Shown one piece after another: positions 46,100 through 56,599 of a DNA stretch of 64,000 nt. The notes beneath the pieces are model-generated. The model did no database searches, was not told the origin of the DNA, and saw nothing but the letters and a program-made list of their open reading frames with translations. The translations under genes and the position numbers were made by a program. How positions within the stretch are numbered: the first letter of the stretch is position 1; each line of letters opens with the position of its first letter. Source of the stretch: Phragmites australis (taxonomy: Eukaryota > Streptophyta > Magnoliopsida > Poales > Poaceae); contig NC_084923.1 of the NCBI RefSeq assembly GCF_958298935.1, positions 37,602,501 to 37,666,500 on the forward strand. Reading direction: 5' to 3'.

Positions 46100-47830
46100 C
46101 TAATCGGCGGCGGAAGCGGTAGCTGAGTCTTTTGAGTCGTCCCCGGGGGCTGGCGGCGGCGGCACTTCCCGCCTAAAGCCGGCCGCCACTTCAGCAGCGG
46201 TACTCCGAACCGCTTCCCGGGCAGCCTCTCCCTCGGCTTCAACCACTCCTTCCCGCGCCGGCTCCAGCGGAAAGTTCGGGTCTCTGCTTCGGTAGCAGGC
46301 CAGGACGTGCTCGGCCACCGCGTGGGCCAAGCCGCGTCCCTCCCGGGTGGCGAGTTCTTGGACAGCCCAGGGCAGGGCCTCGAGGCGCTCGCAGACCGAC
46401 TGAAGCCCTAAGACTTGTCGTGCGGGGCTGTCGCTCTTCTGGTCTTCAACGAGCCGTCCGAGACCGCCCTTCTCCACGGCCCGTCGCATCCGCCGGAGTA
46501 TATCCTCCAACATGTGCTGCAGGTTGACCCGCGAGACGAATGCGGTCTCGAGCTTCTCCTTGGCAGCCCGCAGCTGCGCCTCAAGTCCCTGGTCCCCGAC
46601 CGGACCAGAAGAACCGCCGGCGGTTGCAGGGCTGGCAGCTTGCTTCGTCTGCGCCACCAGCTCGGACAAGGCGCGCTCACGGGCGGTTAATTCCGCCTCG
46701 TGCTTCGCGTTCTCCTCCGCCCTGGTAGCGGCAGCCGGTGCCGCCGTGGCAGCCTCGCCCTCTCGACGACTCAGCTCGCCCTCCCGCCGGGCCAGCACGT
46801 CCTCCTGTTGGGTCACCGAATCCTCCCGGGCACCAAGATCCACCACTGTGATCTCATTGTCCACCTCCCGAAGGGAGATGTCCTCCTCCCAGCGGCGGAT
46901 GTCTTCTCTGACGTTCCGGAGGTCGTCTTCCCAGCGTTGGAGGTCGACGCGCGTTTGCTCGGCCTCGCCCTCCCAGCGGGTCAGCTCGGCCTCGCCCTCC
47001 CGGCGGGTCAGCTTTCTCGCGGACTGCGACCGCCGCCTCCCTCTCCTGCGCCTGCCCCATCCCGGCAAGGGCCTCGGCAGCTTGCTGCCTCGACGCCTCA
47101 GCAAGGCGGGCGGCGTCTTCTCGCTCCCGCGCGGCTTTCGCCCCCGCGGCCTTCAAAATTTCTTGTTACCGCGCGACCTCTGCGCGGGTATCTTCCAGGA
47201 GCTTCTGCTATCGCGCGGCCGCCGCGTGAGCCTCCTCCTGGGCGCTCGCGAGCTGCGCCCTCTCCGAAGCCAGGCGGGCGCGCTCAGCTTCGAGCTGCTC
47301 CTCCTTTGCGCCCACTGCCGCGCCCAGCCGCCCGACCGCCACCTGGAACCTTCGATCGCGGCCAGGAAGGGGTCGGCGGGCTGGTCGGGCGCCGGTGGGG
47401 CGTCGGCCTCCCTGCAGATCGCCTCCGGGGGGTCCGAGGTATCCATGGGATGCCACACCACCATCCGTCCCGGGCTCTGCCTGCCTGGGGTAGGTTCCGT
47501 CGGTGCCGAAGACTCGGACGGCGGCCGCATTCCCGCGTCGGCCGCCGCGTCCGCCGGCCCAGGCAAGGCCGCTGCCTCCACCGTCATCCCCCCCAGGCTT
47601 TGCACGCCCGGGGTAGGTTCCACCGGCGCCGAGGACTCGGACGGCTGCTCCGTCCTCCTCTCGGCCGCCGCCTCCGCCGCCCACCCGATGGCCGCCATGA
47701 CTGATGGCGCCCCCGCCGTCCCTGCGTCCGCCTGCGTCGACTCGGCCGGCGGGCTCGGCTCTGGCCTCGGCGCCCGCGCCCCTTCAGTCGCGGTAGCACC
47801 TGCGGTCGGCCTGCGGGAGATAGGTGAAGA
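46100..47830 (-). pseudogene. Antisense gene copy B, C-terminal coiled-coil exon(s)
   Basis: Minus-strand continuation after an intron with acceptor CTCCCGCAG (about 47810). It begins with an Ala/Pro-rich linker containing two similar 'EPTPG' blocks. A long Arg/Glu/Leu heptad coiled-coil follows (for example RREDDLRN-like and RWEDDLRNVREDIRRWEEDI), then LEAQLRAAKEKLETAFVSRVNLQ and a tail ending SKDSATASAAD. Frameshifts near 47345 and 47060 and TAG stops near 47210 and 47160 break it. The layout PF04195 domain then coiled coil matches the annotated 'putative gypsy type transposon' proteins of grasses. The 735-codon plus-strand frame over this region is a GC-rich shadow. Confidence 0.65.
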
Positions 47831-47891
47831 TGAAAACCAAAGCTCAGTTCGGGCAAGAAGCGCCCAAGAAAGAGCAAAGAAGGAAACTTAC

Positions 47892-49277
47892 CCGGTCGTC
47901 GTCCCCCGGTACTGCCATTTGGCTGCCGGGAGCCTGAAGTCCGGGTCCGACGGCGCCGGCCCGGAGTCCTCCCGTCGCCTCTTCCGCTGGGGGCTCGGCG
48001 GGGCCGCCGCGCGGCTCTCGGGCGCCGGTCCGGGTCCCATCCGCACGAGTCGCGTTTCCAGGACCGGGAACGCCACCGCTTCCGACAGCAGCGACGGGGA
48101 GTCCGGCACCGAGATGAAGACTCGGGGGGCGCTTCCCCCGATCACCCGGCGCCACCACCGCTGCAGTGTCGACGGCATCCTCCTCTATGGCACGGCGGCT
48201 GCTGCCCACAGCAGCCCCATCACCAGCCTGCGCCGAGCCGGTCGTCGCCTCCTCGCAGAGCAGCTCGTCCAACCCAGGGAGCTCGGAGGCCTCGGGGCTC
48301 CGGCTCCTCGGCCGGTCCACGAGCCCCTGGGCATCAAACTCCGGCAGCTGCGCCATGATCGCCACCCGATCGGGATTGGCGCAGAGCGCCATCTCCGGCC
48401 ATGGGAGTTCCGCCCGGCTCATGTCTTCTACTTCGGTGATCACTCGGGTCATGCCCCTCAGCTCCGCTGGGCCCAGTTCCCAGCTTGCGCCGATTTGGGT
48501 CCGGGTGATGTCCTCCGGCCCGGTGTAGAACCAGCACGGTCGGGCCCGCTCCCGCAGGGGCGCCAGACGACGGCGCAGGAAGTCCACCACCACCATGACC
48601 GAGGTCAGCCCGGAATCGCGCAGATGCCGGATGCGCTCCAACACCGGTTCCAACCTCGCGTCTTCTGGCGGCGGCACCTCCCACGTCAACCTCTGAGGTT
48701 CCGCCGCCGCTTCTGGTAGATCAAGGCGCTCGTGGGGGTCGACGTCGACGAAGAACCAGTCCCGTCGCCATTCCTCCCACTTGCTGTGCAGTACCTGGGG
48801 GATGTAGTGCTCCCCCAGGCCGTCCCGTAGTCGAAGGTTGCAGCACCCCGCGACATCCGCCGTGGAGTGCCCTCTCTTCTTCCCCACCGGCCGCAGGACG
48901 AAGAAGTGTCGTAGCAGCATCGCCGAAGGTGCCACCCCCACGAACATCTCGCAGAGGTGCGCGAAGACCGCCAACGCCACGACGGAGTTGGGGCTCAGGT
49001 GCACCAGCTGGATGCCGTAGGTCTCGAGCACTTGAAGGAAGAAAGTGGAGAACGGCGGCACCAACCCCGCCGCCACGAACGAAGTGAACAGAACGATCCT
49101 CCCAGGAACGGTTGTTGCCGGTGTTAGACTCGCCGGCGTCACCACCACAGCTCCCTCTTGCCCCTCGGGCACCAGCAACTTCCTGATCTTGGCCGCCGCC
49201 TCTTCGTTCCGCAGACGAGACTCCGGTAGAATGCTGTCCGGAGCCCTGTCACGACGGCCTCCTCCGACCCTCGGCAT
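47892..49277 (-). pseudogene. Antisense gene copy B, exon 1 with PF04195-like domain
   Basis: ATG at 49277-49275 (MPRVGGGRRDRA) opens a 462-codon exon ending in phase 0 at a good donor (GACCGG/GTAAGT, 47892/47891). The PF04195-type domain lies at about residues 60-180, with the same blocks as copy A, followed by a linker. The final QMAVPGDDDR precedes the splice site. Exon 1 itself has no lesion. The downstream exons do, and the simple exon 1-exon 2 join gives a stop, so I class the gene as broken. It lies on the strand opposite to gag-pol, between pol and the 3' LTR. Protein function unknown. Confidence 0.75.
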
Positions 49278-49426
49278 CTCGGTAGGAGTAGCGGTGCTTT
49301 GGTGGTGGAGAAAGAGAAGGAGAAGTGCTCCGGTCTCCTGAAAGTTTTCTAAGGGCTTCGGAGCACGAAGAAGGCAAGAGCAGGAGTGCAAGAAGGCGTA
49401 AAAAGCGGGACGGACCGATCCCCTCC

Positions 49427-49436
49427 CCCTTTTATA
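49427..49436 (-). promoter_or_regulatory. TATA box of antisense gene copy B
   Basis: Minus-strand TATAAAAGGG in GAGATATAAAAGGGGGAGG, 150 bp upstream of the exon 1 ATG. Same relative position as in copy A. Confidence 0.65.
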
Positions 49437-50049
49437 TCTCAAAATTCAAATATTGCCGCCCAACGGTTCGCTCGGCGAAGCGCCGCCTCGGTCGACGCAA
49501 CCACCAGGCGAATCTCCCGCCGATCGTGCGGCGTCAGCGGCTGCCAGGCGTATTTTTCTCGATCTGCGGGGCGGCCGCGCGTGCCACCCGTACGGTCGTC
49601 ATACCCTTCGGGAGTTGTGTGGACACGCGTCTACCCGTCTCCCCGCTGGGTCGGACCCAAGGTCCGGGCCTAAAAAGGCCATCTCTCGAAAGCCTGCCAT
49701 GTGGCGTCCACGCCAGCCTCGTTCTCGGCCGCGACGAAGGGCCCATCCGCAGTCTCCGTGCCATCACCTACCAATGGGCCCGGGGGCTACTGTCGGTGTA
49801 TCGGGAACCAGGGGTCCCTAAGTCCCGAGACCAGGCCGGCCGTTCGCCACGTGTCACCATCCCGCGAGGTCCCCCCTGCAGGATGAGGAAAGTCTAAGTT
49901 CCGGGAGAAGGTGCTCGGGGCCACAGCCTCTGGTTCCCGAGCACCCCAGTTCCCTGATGACCCGCAGAGTCCAAGTACCGGGAAGAAAGTGCTCGGAAGG
50001 GTTCCCACTCGCCCCCGAGTACCATAGTCCCCCGATGGGCCGAACAGCC

Positions 50050-50335
50050 AAGTGCTCGGGAGAGAGTGCTCGGGCCTGCATGTGGCAGCCCCCGAGGACT
50101 CGGTTCCCCGAAGGATCTACAGAAGTGCTCGGGAGAGAGTGCTCGGGGCTGCACGTGGCAGCCCCCGAGGACTCGGTTCCCCGAAGGATCTACAGAAGTA
50201 CTCGGGAGAGAGTGCTCGGGGCTGCACGTGGCAGCCCCCGAGGACTCGGTTCCCCGAAGGATCTACAGAAGTGCTCGGGAGAGAGTTCTCGGGGCTGCAC
50301 GTGGCGGCCCCCGAGCACTCGGTTCCCCGAAGGTT
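50050..50335 (+). repeat. 73-bp tandem hairpin repeat in LTR3 U3, four units
   Basis: Units begin AAGTGCTCGGGAGAGAG at 50050, 50123, 50196 and 50269. Each contains GTGCTCGGGGCTGC paired with GGCAGCCCCCGAG around a short ACGT loop. LTR1 and LTR2 have one unit each. Confidence 0.93.
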
Positions 50336-50833
50336 CGCGCAAGATCACCCGACGCCCCGACGACCCGGAAGGACCCATCAGCGAGGTGTCAACCAGTCAA
50401 ATGTCCGAAGCCGCATTTAATGGGCATGCGCGGCATGACATCCTGACATCCTGACATTCTCAACTGCCCACGCCATGGTGTCAGTCCCTGCCATGCTTTG
50501 GCAAGGGGCGTGGGTCCATTAATTGCACGGGTCCCGTCCCGTATCATCCGGGGTACCTCGGGATAACGTTGCCAGGATCAAAGCGTTCCGCCTGCCACCC
50601 TGCCCTGACAGAAGAACAAGACAGGGTGGGCGCACCGGGCGCCTCTGTGGCCGCCCGGTGGGCCCTCTCAACGGCGCCGAAGGACGTCCACAGTGGCGGG
50701 TGGTCGGACGCGCGCCACTTTTTTCCACCGCCCATTTCACTTCGCCCAGACGGAATGATGACGCCTCTCTCCGTGGTGCCTTGGCACTCGCGTCCCCTCT
50801 TTCCCATTTGGGGTAAGTCGAGGTCGGCGTATG

Positions 50834-50840
50834 TATAAAA
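50834..50840 (+). promoter_or_regulatory. TATA box of LTR3
   Basis: GTATGTATAAAAGGAAAGG upstream of the purine-rich leader at 50845-50950. It is the expected RNA polymerase II start for the retrotransposon's plus-strand RNA. Confidence 0.6.
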
Positions 50841-51524
50841 GGAAAGGATGGATAACACAGGAAAGAAGACCAAAAAACTGAGACTTAGACAGAACTAAAA
50901 AAAACTGAGACCCCCGAGATAGACAGAAAAAAAAAGACACTCAGCTAGAGCTAGCTCAATCCAAGATCAAGTAACCTGAGACGAAGAACATCACAAGCAA
51001 GCTCGAGTAGAGCTAGAGTACGGGAGCCTCAAGCTCTCTGTTAGACAATACACCCTTGTAACCAGACACATCCTTGAAGAATTCCCTTCAAGGAAGGATA
51101 TTGCATCCACACAGGAGTAGGGTATTACGCCCCCGTGCGGCCCGAACCTGTCTAAACCCCGGTGCATTTATCTCTCTTTTTTTGCACTAGATCGATCATC
51201 CCCCACCACCGGCCGTCGCATTTATTTCCGTTTCCATTTGTTTCCCCAACGAGCTCGTTCAGGATCATCCCCCCGGCCGAATCTTTAAAAAGGGGTCTCT
51301 CGGGATCCCTGCAACAGGAGTTCATCCTCCGACACAGTCCAAACCGACCGGTTACCAAGAGGGCAAAAACTCGATTTTTTTTCCAAAAAATTCAAATTTT
51401 GCCGAATGAATTTTCTCTAAATTTTTTTAAATTTTTGACCGGTAACCGCGGTTACCGCGAGATTTCGGTTACCGCCGGAGCTCGGTAACCGAGCTCCGTC
51501 GGTAACATCAACCTTTCTCTTGTG

Positions 51525-54500
51525 ACCCGCACCCTCATCACAGGCTTGTCAGCGAACTCATCTACGTCCACTCCAACGCCGTTAACGCAGCTGCTTTTTC
51601 TTTCTAGTTTTCAAATGCAGTCCTCCATCCTCTGCGAGTTTGTACCCCAGCACATCGGTCGGGGATGGATGGTGGAGAGGCATCAATCGCCCTGAGAGAA
51701 GCCGATCTAGCGACGTGGGAGAGCGTTGCCGGCTGAGCTGGGGAGTGACGGCACCTGACTTGGTGAGGGACACCGGTGGCGGAGCTGGATCTGGACGCCA
51801 CAGAGGGAGGGGATTGAGAGCGGGGTTGGAGCACCATGGTTGTCATTGTTGGTGCATGAGCAGGGGAGAAAAGAGGTGAGACGACTGTTAATGGTGGGAT
51901 CACTGGAAATGCGATCTTAGCCGTTGGTTACAAATCTAATGGTTCAATGCTAGACGGAGCAAGCCCGGGGCTGAAAGCAGTGGTATTTTTGCAATCCAGG
52001 AAAAAAAATAGTGGTATGGGAGCAAACCCCTTCGTTTTGAGTGCTATTTCAGCAACTGTCCCTTCTTTTTTGCTCCGTCACACGCACAGCGGAATTCTGC
52101 AGTTGGTGGTCAACTTTCTAGGTATGTGTTTGTGTGTCGTTACGTGGCTAATTTCATTCTAACATTAATTTTTCTTTAATGTGATTATTCTCCAAAAGCA
52201 AAATAAAAGAAAAGAAAATTACTGAGATTCTGATGTAAATATGCATATTAGAAGGTCAGAATCATAATCAGATTAAAATCTAGAAATAGTGAACTGGGCG
52301 CAGGACAAAAATACTTCAGAGATTCCAGTTACGACACTGACCATATGTGAAGCAATGATAATACAGTTTAGAGAACAAATGAAATAGCAATAAAATAGAC
52401 ATATCAACAATAGCTCCTCTTGTCTTGACACGTAATTGCTCTCTTGCTGCTCGACAACACCGGACCTCACAAGCACCAGCTTTTGAACAGCAAAAAATCA
52501 CTAAAAACTTATAGGCCAACATCTGTGATTACTATAGTCTACCACAACAAACCCATATATTCTCTGTAAAAATACAACGGCTTGCAGAGCAGTGCATTCA
52601 AACGCTGATAAGCATCAGATCATGCCGCAGCGCAATGGCCATGCTATTCCTGCTGGTCAAAAGAAGTCACTTATATCTCTACACCAATTACAACATCTTT
52701 ATCTTTTGAAATCTCACACAAATGAGATACAGAAACACACCCAACACGGTGAGCAACAGCTTGTATCAATGATACAAATGACCTACGCACAGCGAACATC
52801 CTGGATAATGGAAGAATAAAACGCTAGACGAAAAATATAAAAAAGTAAACAATAGTAAAAGGCCTTAGGAAGGGTAAAGAACAAATAAGGAAAATAAAGT
52901 ATCTGAATAAAGGAACAAACCTTCGCTCTACGTCTAGGCATTTTGCAGCTGCATTTTTTAAAATGAATCAACCGCCATCATGCTCTTTGCATATTGATTT
53001 GTCCAGATAAGACAACAAAGTGCACTTGCCGGTGTCCATCTACAGTTGTGAAGGTAAGTTTCTTAGTTAAGCTGTGAAATTAGCATAAATATCAATAGTG
53101 ATGCACTATAACTCAACAGATGTGAAATTTGTTGAAGATGTAGTAGAATCACCAAATGGGAATATATTTTAATAGTCGTATGATGTACTGAAGTCATCAT
53201 CCAAGTATCTAATTGTAAACATGCTACACAATGCTAAATTGTAAATATGCAAACAATTTTCTTCAAAGAACTAATATGCAAATATCTCAAAAACTCCTAC
53301 ATATGCTTATTATATCCTGCATATGCCAAGGCAATTGAAACTACATACATTATCACTGATAAATTAAGAATCACATCTAATTTGGCTCTAGAGAATCATC
53401 AGGCCAGAAATCATGATAAATTGGTAGTTATACCTAATCAGGGCAATTGGTCTGCAAAAGAAGAATGTAATGACGCGCATGTTATGCATTAACTGAAAGA
53501 AGCTATATGGACCATTGTAATATGTTGGATTGGTGTTTCCATCACCTAGGAGGTAAATTATGGAGAAGCAAATATGCTAGCCCAACAACAAACATGAGAA
53601 AAAACACAATCACAATATCACACCTGGCCTCCATAGATGATCAATATCTTAGGCTGCAGCTAAAACATGCCGAAGAAGAATCCATCCTGAAACAACAGAT
53701 CCATGAAGCTACCGAGTTGCCTTCACGTTCCTCCATTACAGCACAATCAAATGATATGCCATATTGTTGTTCCTATTTCTCTTCTACATGGTATGCAAGA
53801 GCTCGAAGGCCCAAATGCGAGGTCGAAGGCGAGAGCTTGTCGCTGGGGAGGACGAGGGAGCAGCGGGAGGTGAGGGCTTCAGCGCGCGTGGATTGGGTTT
53901 AGGGGATAGCGGTGGCATAGGAGGAGGAGTAGGTTAGGTTGCTCACCTGTAAGGGCGAATCCAAAGGGGCTCTGCGGGGTGTCGCGATGGCCTAGGGAGA
54001 TGTGTTCTTGTGGGGGCAGGAGGGATGCGTGGACGGTGCGGCGCGGTTGGGCGGGGGCAGCAGGATGGCGTAGTGCGAGGCAGGAGAGAAAGGGAGATCG
54101 AAAATGAGGGGGGGTAGGGAGCGGATGTGGGAACGTGGGAGAACCCACCTGTCGGTGCTGAACAGAGCGAGTGGACGCGAGAAGGCAGGACGTCCTACCG
54201 TGTGTGGGAACCACTACGTATTTTATAAGTATTAGAGATAAGATAATTCAGTAAGTTTATCATACAGACTATCAAAGTATTCTCGTAGGTCAGAACAACA
54301 AATGAATGTGGACAGTTAGTCAATGCTTAGTCAAACAGTTCCTCAGTCTGATCACAAAAGTACTGTCAAAACAACACATGCAAACATATGAGAATTTAAA
54401 ACTAACAAAGTGGATGGAATATATAGCACATGACTTCATGATCCCTTCATGAGTATGTTTCTTTGTTCAATCAGTCAAGCAAAATAAAAAATGGGGTTTC

Positions 54501-55620
54501 TTTGCAAGTTAAGGAAAGAAAAGGTACACTCTGGACCAAAGCACACCAAAATCAGCTGGATCACACGACCTTGGCAGTGCAAGGAAATTGACCCACGGAT
54601 TCAACTGGATCATATGATCTTGCCTCTTTTGAAACTTCCAGGAGATGTAGAACTTGGAGACCACCGGCTAGTGCATGGAGACTGGTGAGGCCTAGCGCGC
54701 GTGGAGATTGGGTAGTGATGGGGTGAGCTCGCTGATTCACATGAAGAGGAGGAGGTGCGGGAGCGCCAGCGGTGTGGGGGGTCGGATGCGCCGATTATGC
54801 GAGGGCACCGACAGTGCAGGGGAAGTAGATCCATGGCACGTGTCAGGGGGCTTAGGCGGCGATCTGCTCGGTGCTCTAGTTGATGAGGAGGAGGTAGCAG
54901 CTGTGGTAGTCTCGGATCTCCCACATATGAATCACAATCGAATTCCTAAGATACTGCAAGAATGTTATGGATTTGTACCTTGAGCCCCATGAGCCATAGC
55001 GGAGCCTGCTACCTGGGCACGATGCACTCCAGGCTGGCCGCCTCTGTGATCACCTCCATGGCTAGCCCCTCCCCAATTGGATCCAGAGGCTGCAGAGCAA
55101 CCAACCAGCCTCCAAAATTAGCCTTCCTGCATCTAACCAAGCCAAACTAAATCAAACCACAACCAAGCCAAGGTGTACCTTCATGACGGCGAGGGCATAT
55201 GCGGCCGAATCGTCCTGCTCGGTGACGCGGAGTACTGGGGCATGGTGGATGCATGGGACCGGGTAGATCCCCTACCCCGCGATGGTGGCCACGGCGCGCT
55301 AGGGCTGGGGTGTACCTTCATGACGGTGAGGGCGAACAGGAGGCCTTGATGCTGATTCACCGCCGCACTAGCCTTGATTCCTTCGGATCTAACTTTGAGC
55401 ACACCATCGCCGCCACCGATGGGGAGGGAGGACGTGCCATGCCTGACCTCCTGCAACCCGCTAACTGGTGATGGTGCCGCATCAGGGCCTGAGAGCCGCA
55501 TCATCCTAGCCGTCGTGGGGCTGCCACCGAAGGAGAATCCACGGAGACCCACTGAGACATAATTGGACACCAGCCAGTGCGGAAGGCGCAAATGTGAGGT
55601 CAAGGAGGTCGAAGGCAAGA
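51525..55620. other. Low-copy-looking region, no gene identified
   Basis: About 4.1 kb without recognised transposon coding or a supported gene. GC-rich patches at 51.6-51.9, 53.8-54.2, 54.65-54.9 and 55.0-55.6 kb alternate with AT-rich DNA. On the minus strand around 55.05-55.6 kb two short frames end at the same exon-like boundary (ALAVMK and ALTVMK before GTACACC). A further exon-like stretch (EGLAMEVITEAASLECIVP) is bounded by CTGCAG and GTAGCA. These could be pieces of an unidentified host gene; I cannot name it. Confidence 0.4.
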
Positions 55621-55624
55621 GCTT

Positions 55625-56487
55625 ATAGAGCCGAAGGTTATCGTAATGTGCAGATACCATATTATCAAACCATAGCATATAGTGCCCCGTCTATACCACT
55701 ACAAAGTTCAGGTATCTCTTATGGACCGACATTTGCAGAATATTTTGCTACACCACCTCCTATTACTTCCTGTGCGTTGAATTTGCCCACATCATAGTTT
55801 GAGTCAATAGCTAACCCTACTCAGCCTGTGGCCGATTATGCTGAAATCATGCGAGAACAAGTAGCTACTGTGTTAAGAGAACAATTCATCGTGGAGGTTA
55901 GAAGAAAATCTCATGCACACCAAAATCCATATCCCAAGCATTGCAATACAATCTCATACCCCCGCGGTTTCAAATTTCCCAATTTTGTGAAATTTATCGG
56001 GGAAAATAATAGAACAACTAGGGAGCATCTGGGTCAATTTCTTGCGCAATTAGGTGAAACTTGTTCCAATGATGTCCTGAAAATTAGATTATTTCCTTTG
56101 TCCTTGTCCGGAACTACTTTTACCTGGTTTACGTCTGTTGCTCCTAATTCTATACATGTGTGGTCTCAATTAGAAGAAAATTTTTATAAATATTTCTATA
56201 GTGCAGACACTGAATTGAGACTTTCACATTTAACACCGGGTAAGCAAAAATACAATGAGCATGTGGTTGATTTTATTAGGAGATTTAGAGATACAAAGAA
56301 CCGATATTTTAATTTGACACTGTCTGAAAAAGATTTAGCCAAATTGGCTTATTTGGGCTTGTTGTCACATCTTAAGGAGAAGCTAGAGGGTTATGATTTC
56401 CAAGATACTAGTCAAGTCTTACAAAGAGCTCTGTCACAAGAGAGTCGGGCTAAAAGTCTAGAAATTTTTAGAGGTCAAATGACATAA
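55625..56487 (+). pseudogene. gag capsid region of second gypsy element
   Basis: Retrotransposon gag domain: ADYAEIMREQVA, KHCNTISYPRGFKFPNFVKF, HLGQFLAQLGE, LKIRLFPLSLSGTTFTWF, WSQLEENFYKYFY and FIRRFRDTKNRYF, then the 'LAYLGLLSHLKEKLEG' helix. A TAG at 55795-55797 interrupts the N-terminal part. Tandem TAA codons end the open frame at 56485-56490. Gag would form the particle shell. Confidence 0.85.
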
Positions 56488-56599
56488 TAAGAGTCGATCA
56501 TCCTAATGTCCACATGCTTGAGTACAAATCTAAAAATTCGGATGATGATGATGCTAGTGTGTGTGTGTGGCCGAATTGGTCTGGTCCTCTAAGTCCAAA

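Larger units (their letters stand above)
37592..51334 (+). mobile_element. Tat-lineage gypsy complex with three LTRs
   Basis: 13.7-kb insertion in the hAT element with exact target duplication CAGTC (37587-37591 and 51335-51339). Structure: LTR1 (truncated), antisense gene copy A, PPT, LTR2 (truncated), gag remnant-protease-RT-RNase H-aRNH-integrase, spacer, antisense gene copy B, PPT, LTR3 (complete). The second, archaeal-type RNase H after the normal one assigns it to the Tat/Retand lineage. One duplication bounding three LTRs points to one integration, followed by unequal recombination and two large deletions. The A and B copies are nearly identical, so the events are recent. Confidence 0.85.
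49775..51334 (+). repeat. Polypurine tract and LTR3 (complete 3' LTR)
   Basis: PPT region GGGCCCGGGGGCTAC to 49790, then a 1,544-bp LTR starting TGTCGGTGTATCGGG and ending CCTCCGACA at 51334. U3 carries four 73-bp hairpin units (50050-50335). A TATA box is at 50834-50840. The R/U5 part contains GGCCCGAACCTG. The target duplication CAGTC follows at once. Confidence 0.9.
34205..51516 (+). mobile_element. hAT DNA transposon, defective, hosting a gypsy complex
   Basis: The 8-bp target duplication CTCTTGTG is exact (34197-34204 and 51517-51524), and the match extends to TTCTCTTGTG. The left end is CACGGTTCAC; the right end as reverse complement is AAAGGTTGAT, an imperfect TIR around CAAGGTT. Both subterminal regions are packed with GGTAACCG / CGGTTACC motifs (34.22-34.85 kb, 37.49-37.59 kb, 51.36-51.52 kb), which unites the two halves across the gypsy insertion. 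Without that insertion the element is about 3.56 kb. The transposase gene lacks its N-terminal BED finger and catalytic core. Confidence 0.85.

Noticed and set aside
46512..48719. 735-codon plus-strand open frame (and a second of 334 codons at 46700-47704)
   Set aside because: They lie opposite the antisense gene in very GC-rich DNA. Their sequence is low-complexity Arg/Ser/Pro and their last part is simply the reverse of the PF04195 exon. They are shadows of the minus-strand gene.
50050..50335. Regular 73-bp repeats considered as a CRISPR array or satellite
   Set aside because: The units are contiguous with no unique spacers and lie within the U3 of a plant LTR bounded by LTR termini and a TSD.
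53879..54214. 111-codon minus-strand ORF
   Set aside because: Pro/Leu/His-rich with no domain. It looks like a translated GC-rich leader and not a protein.
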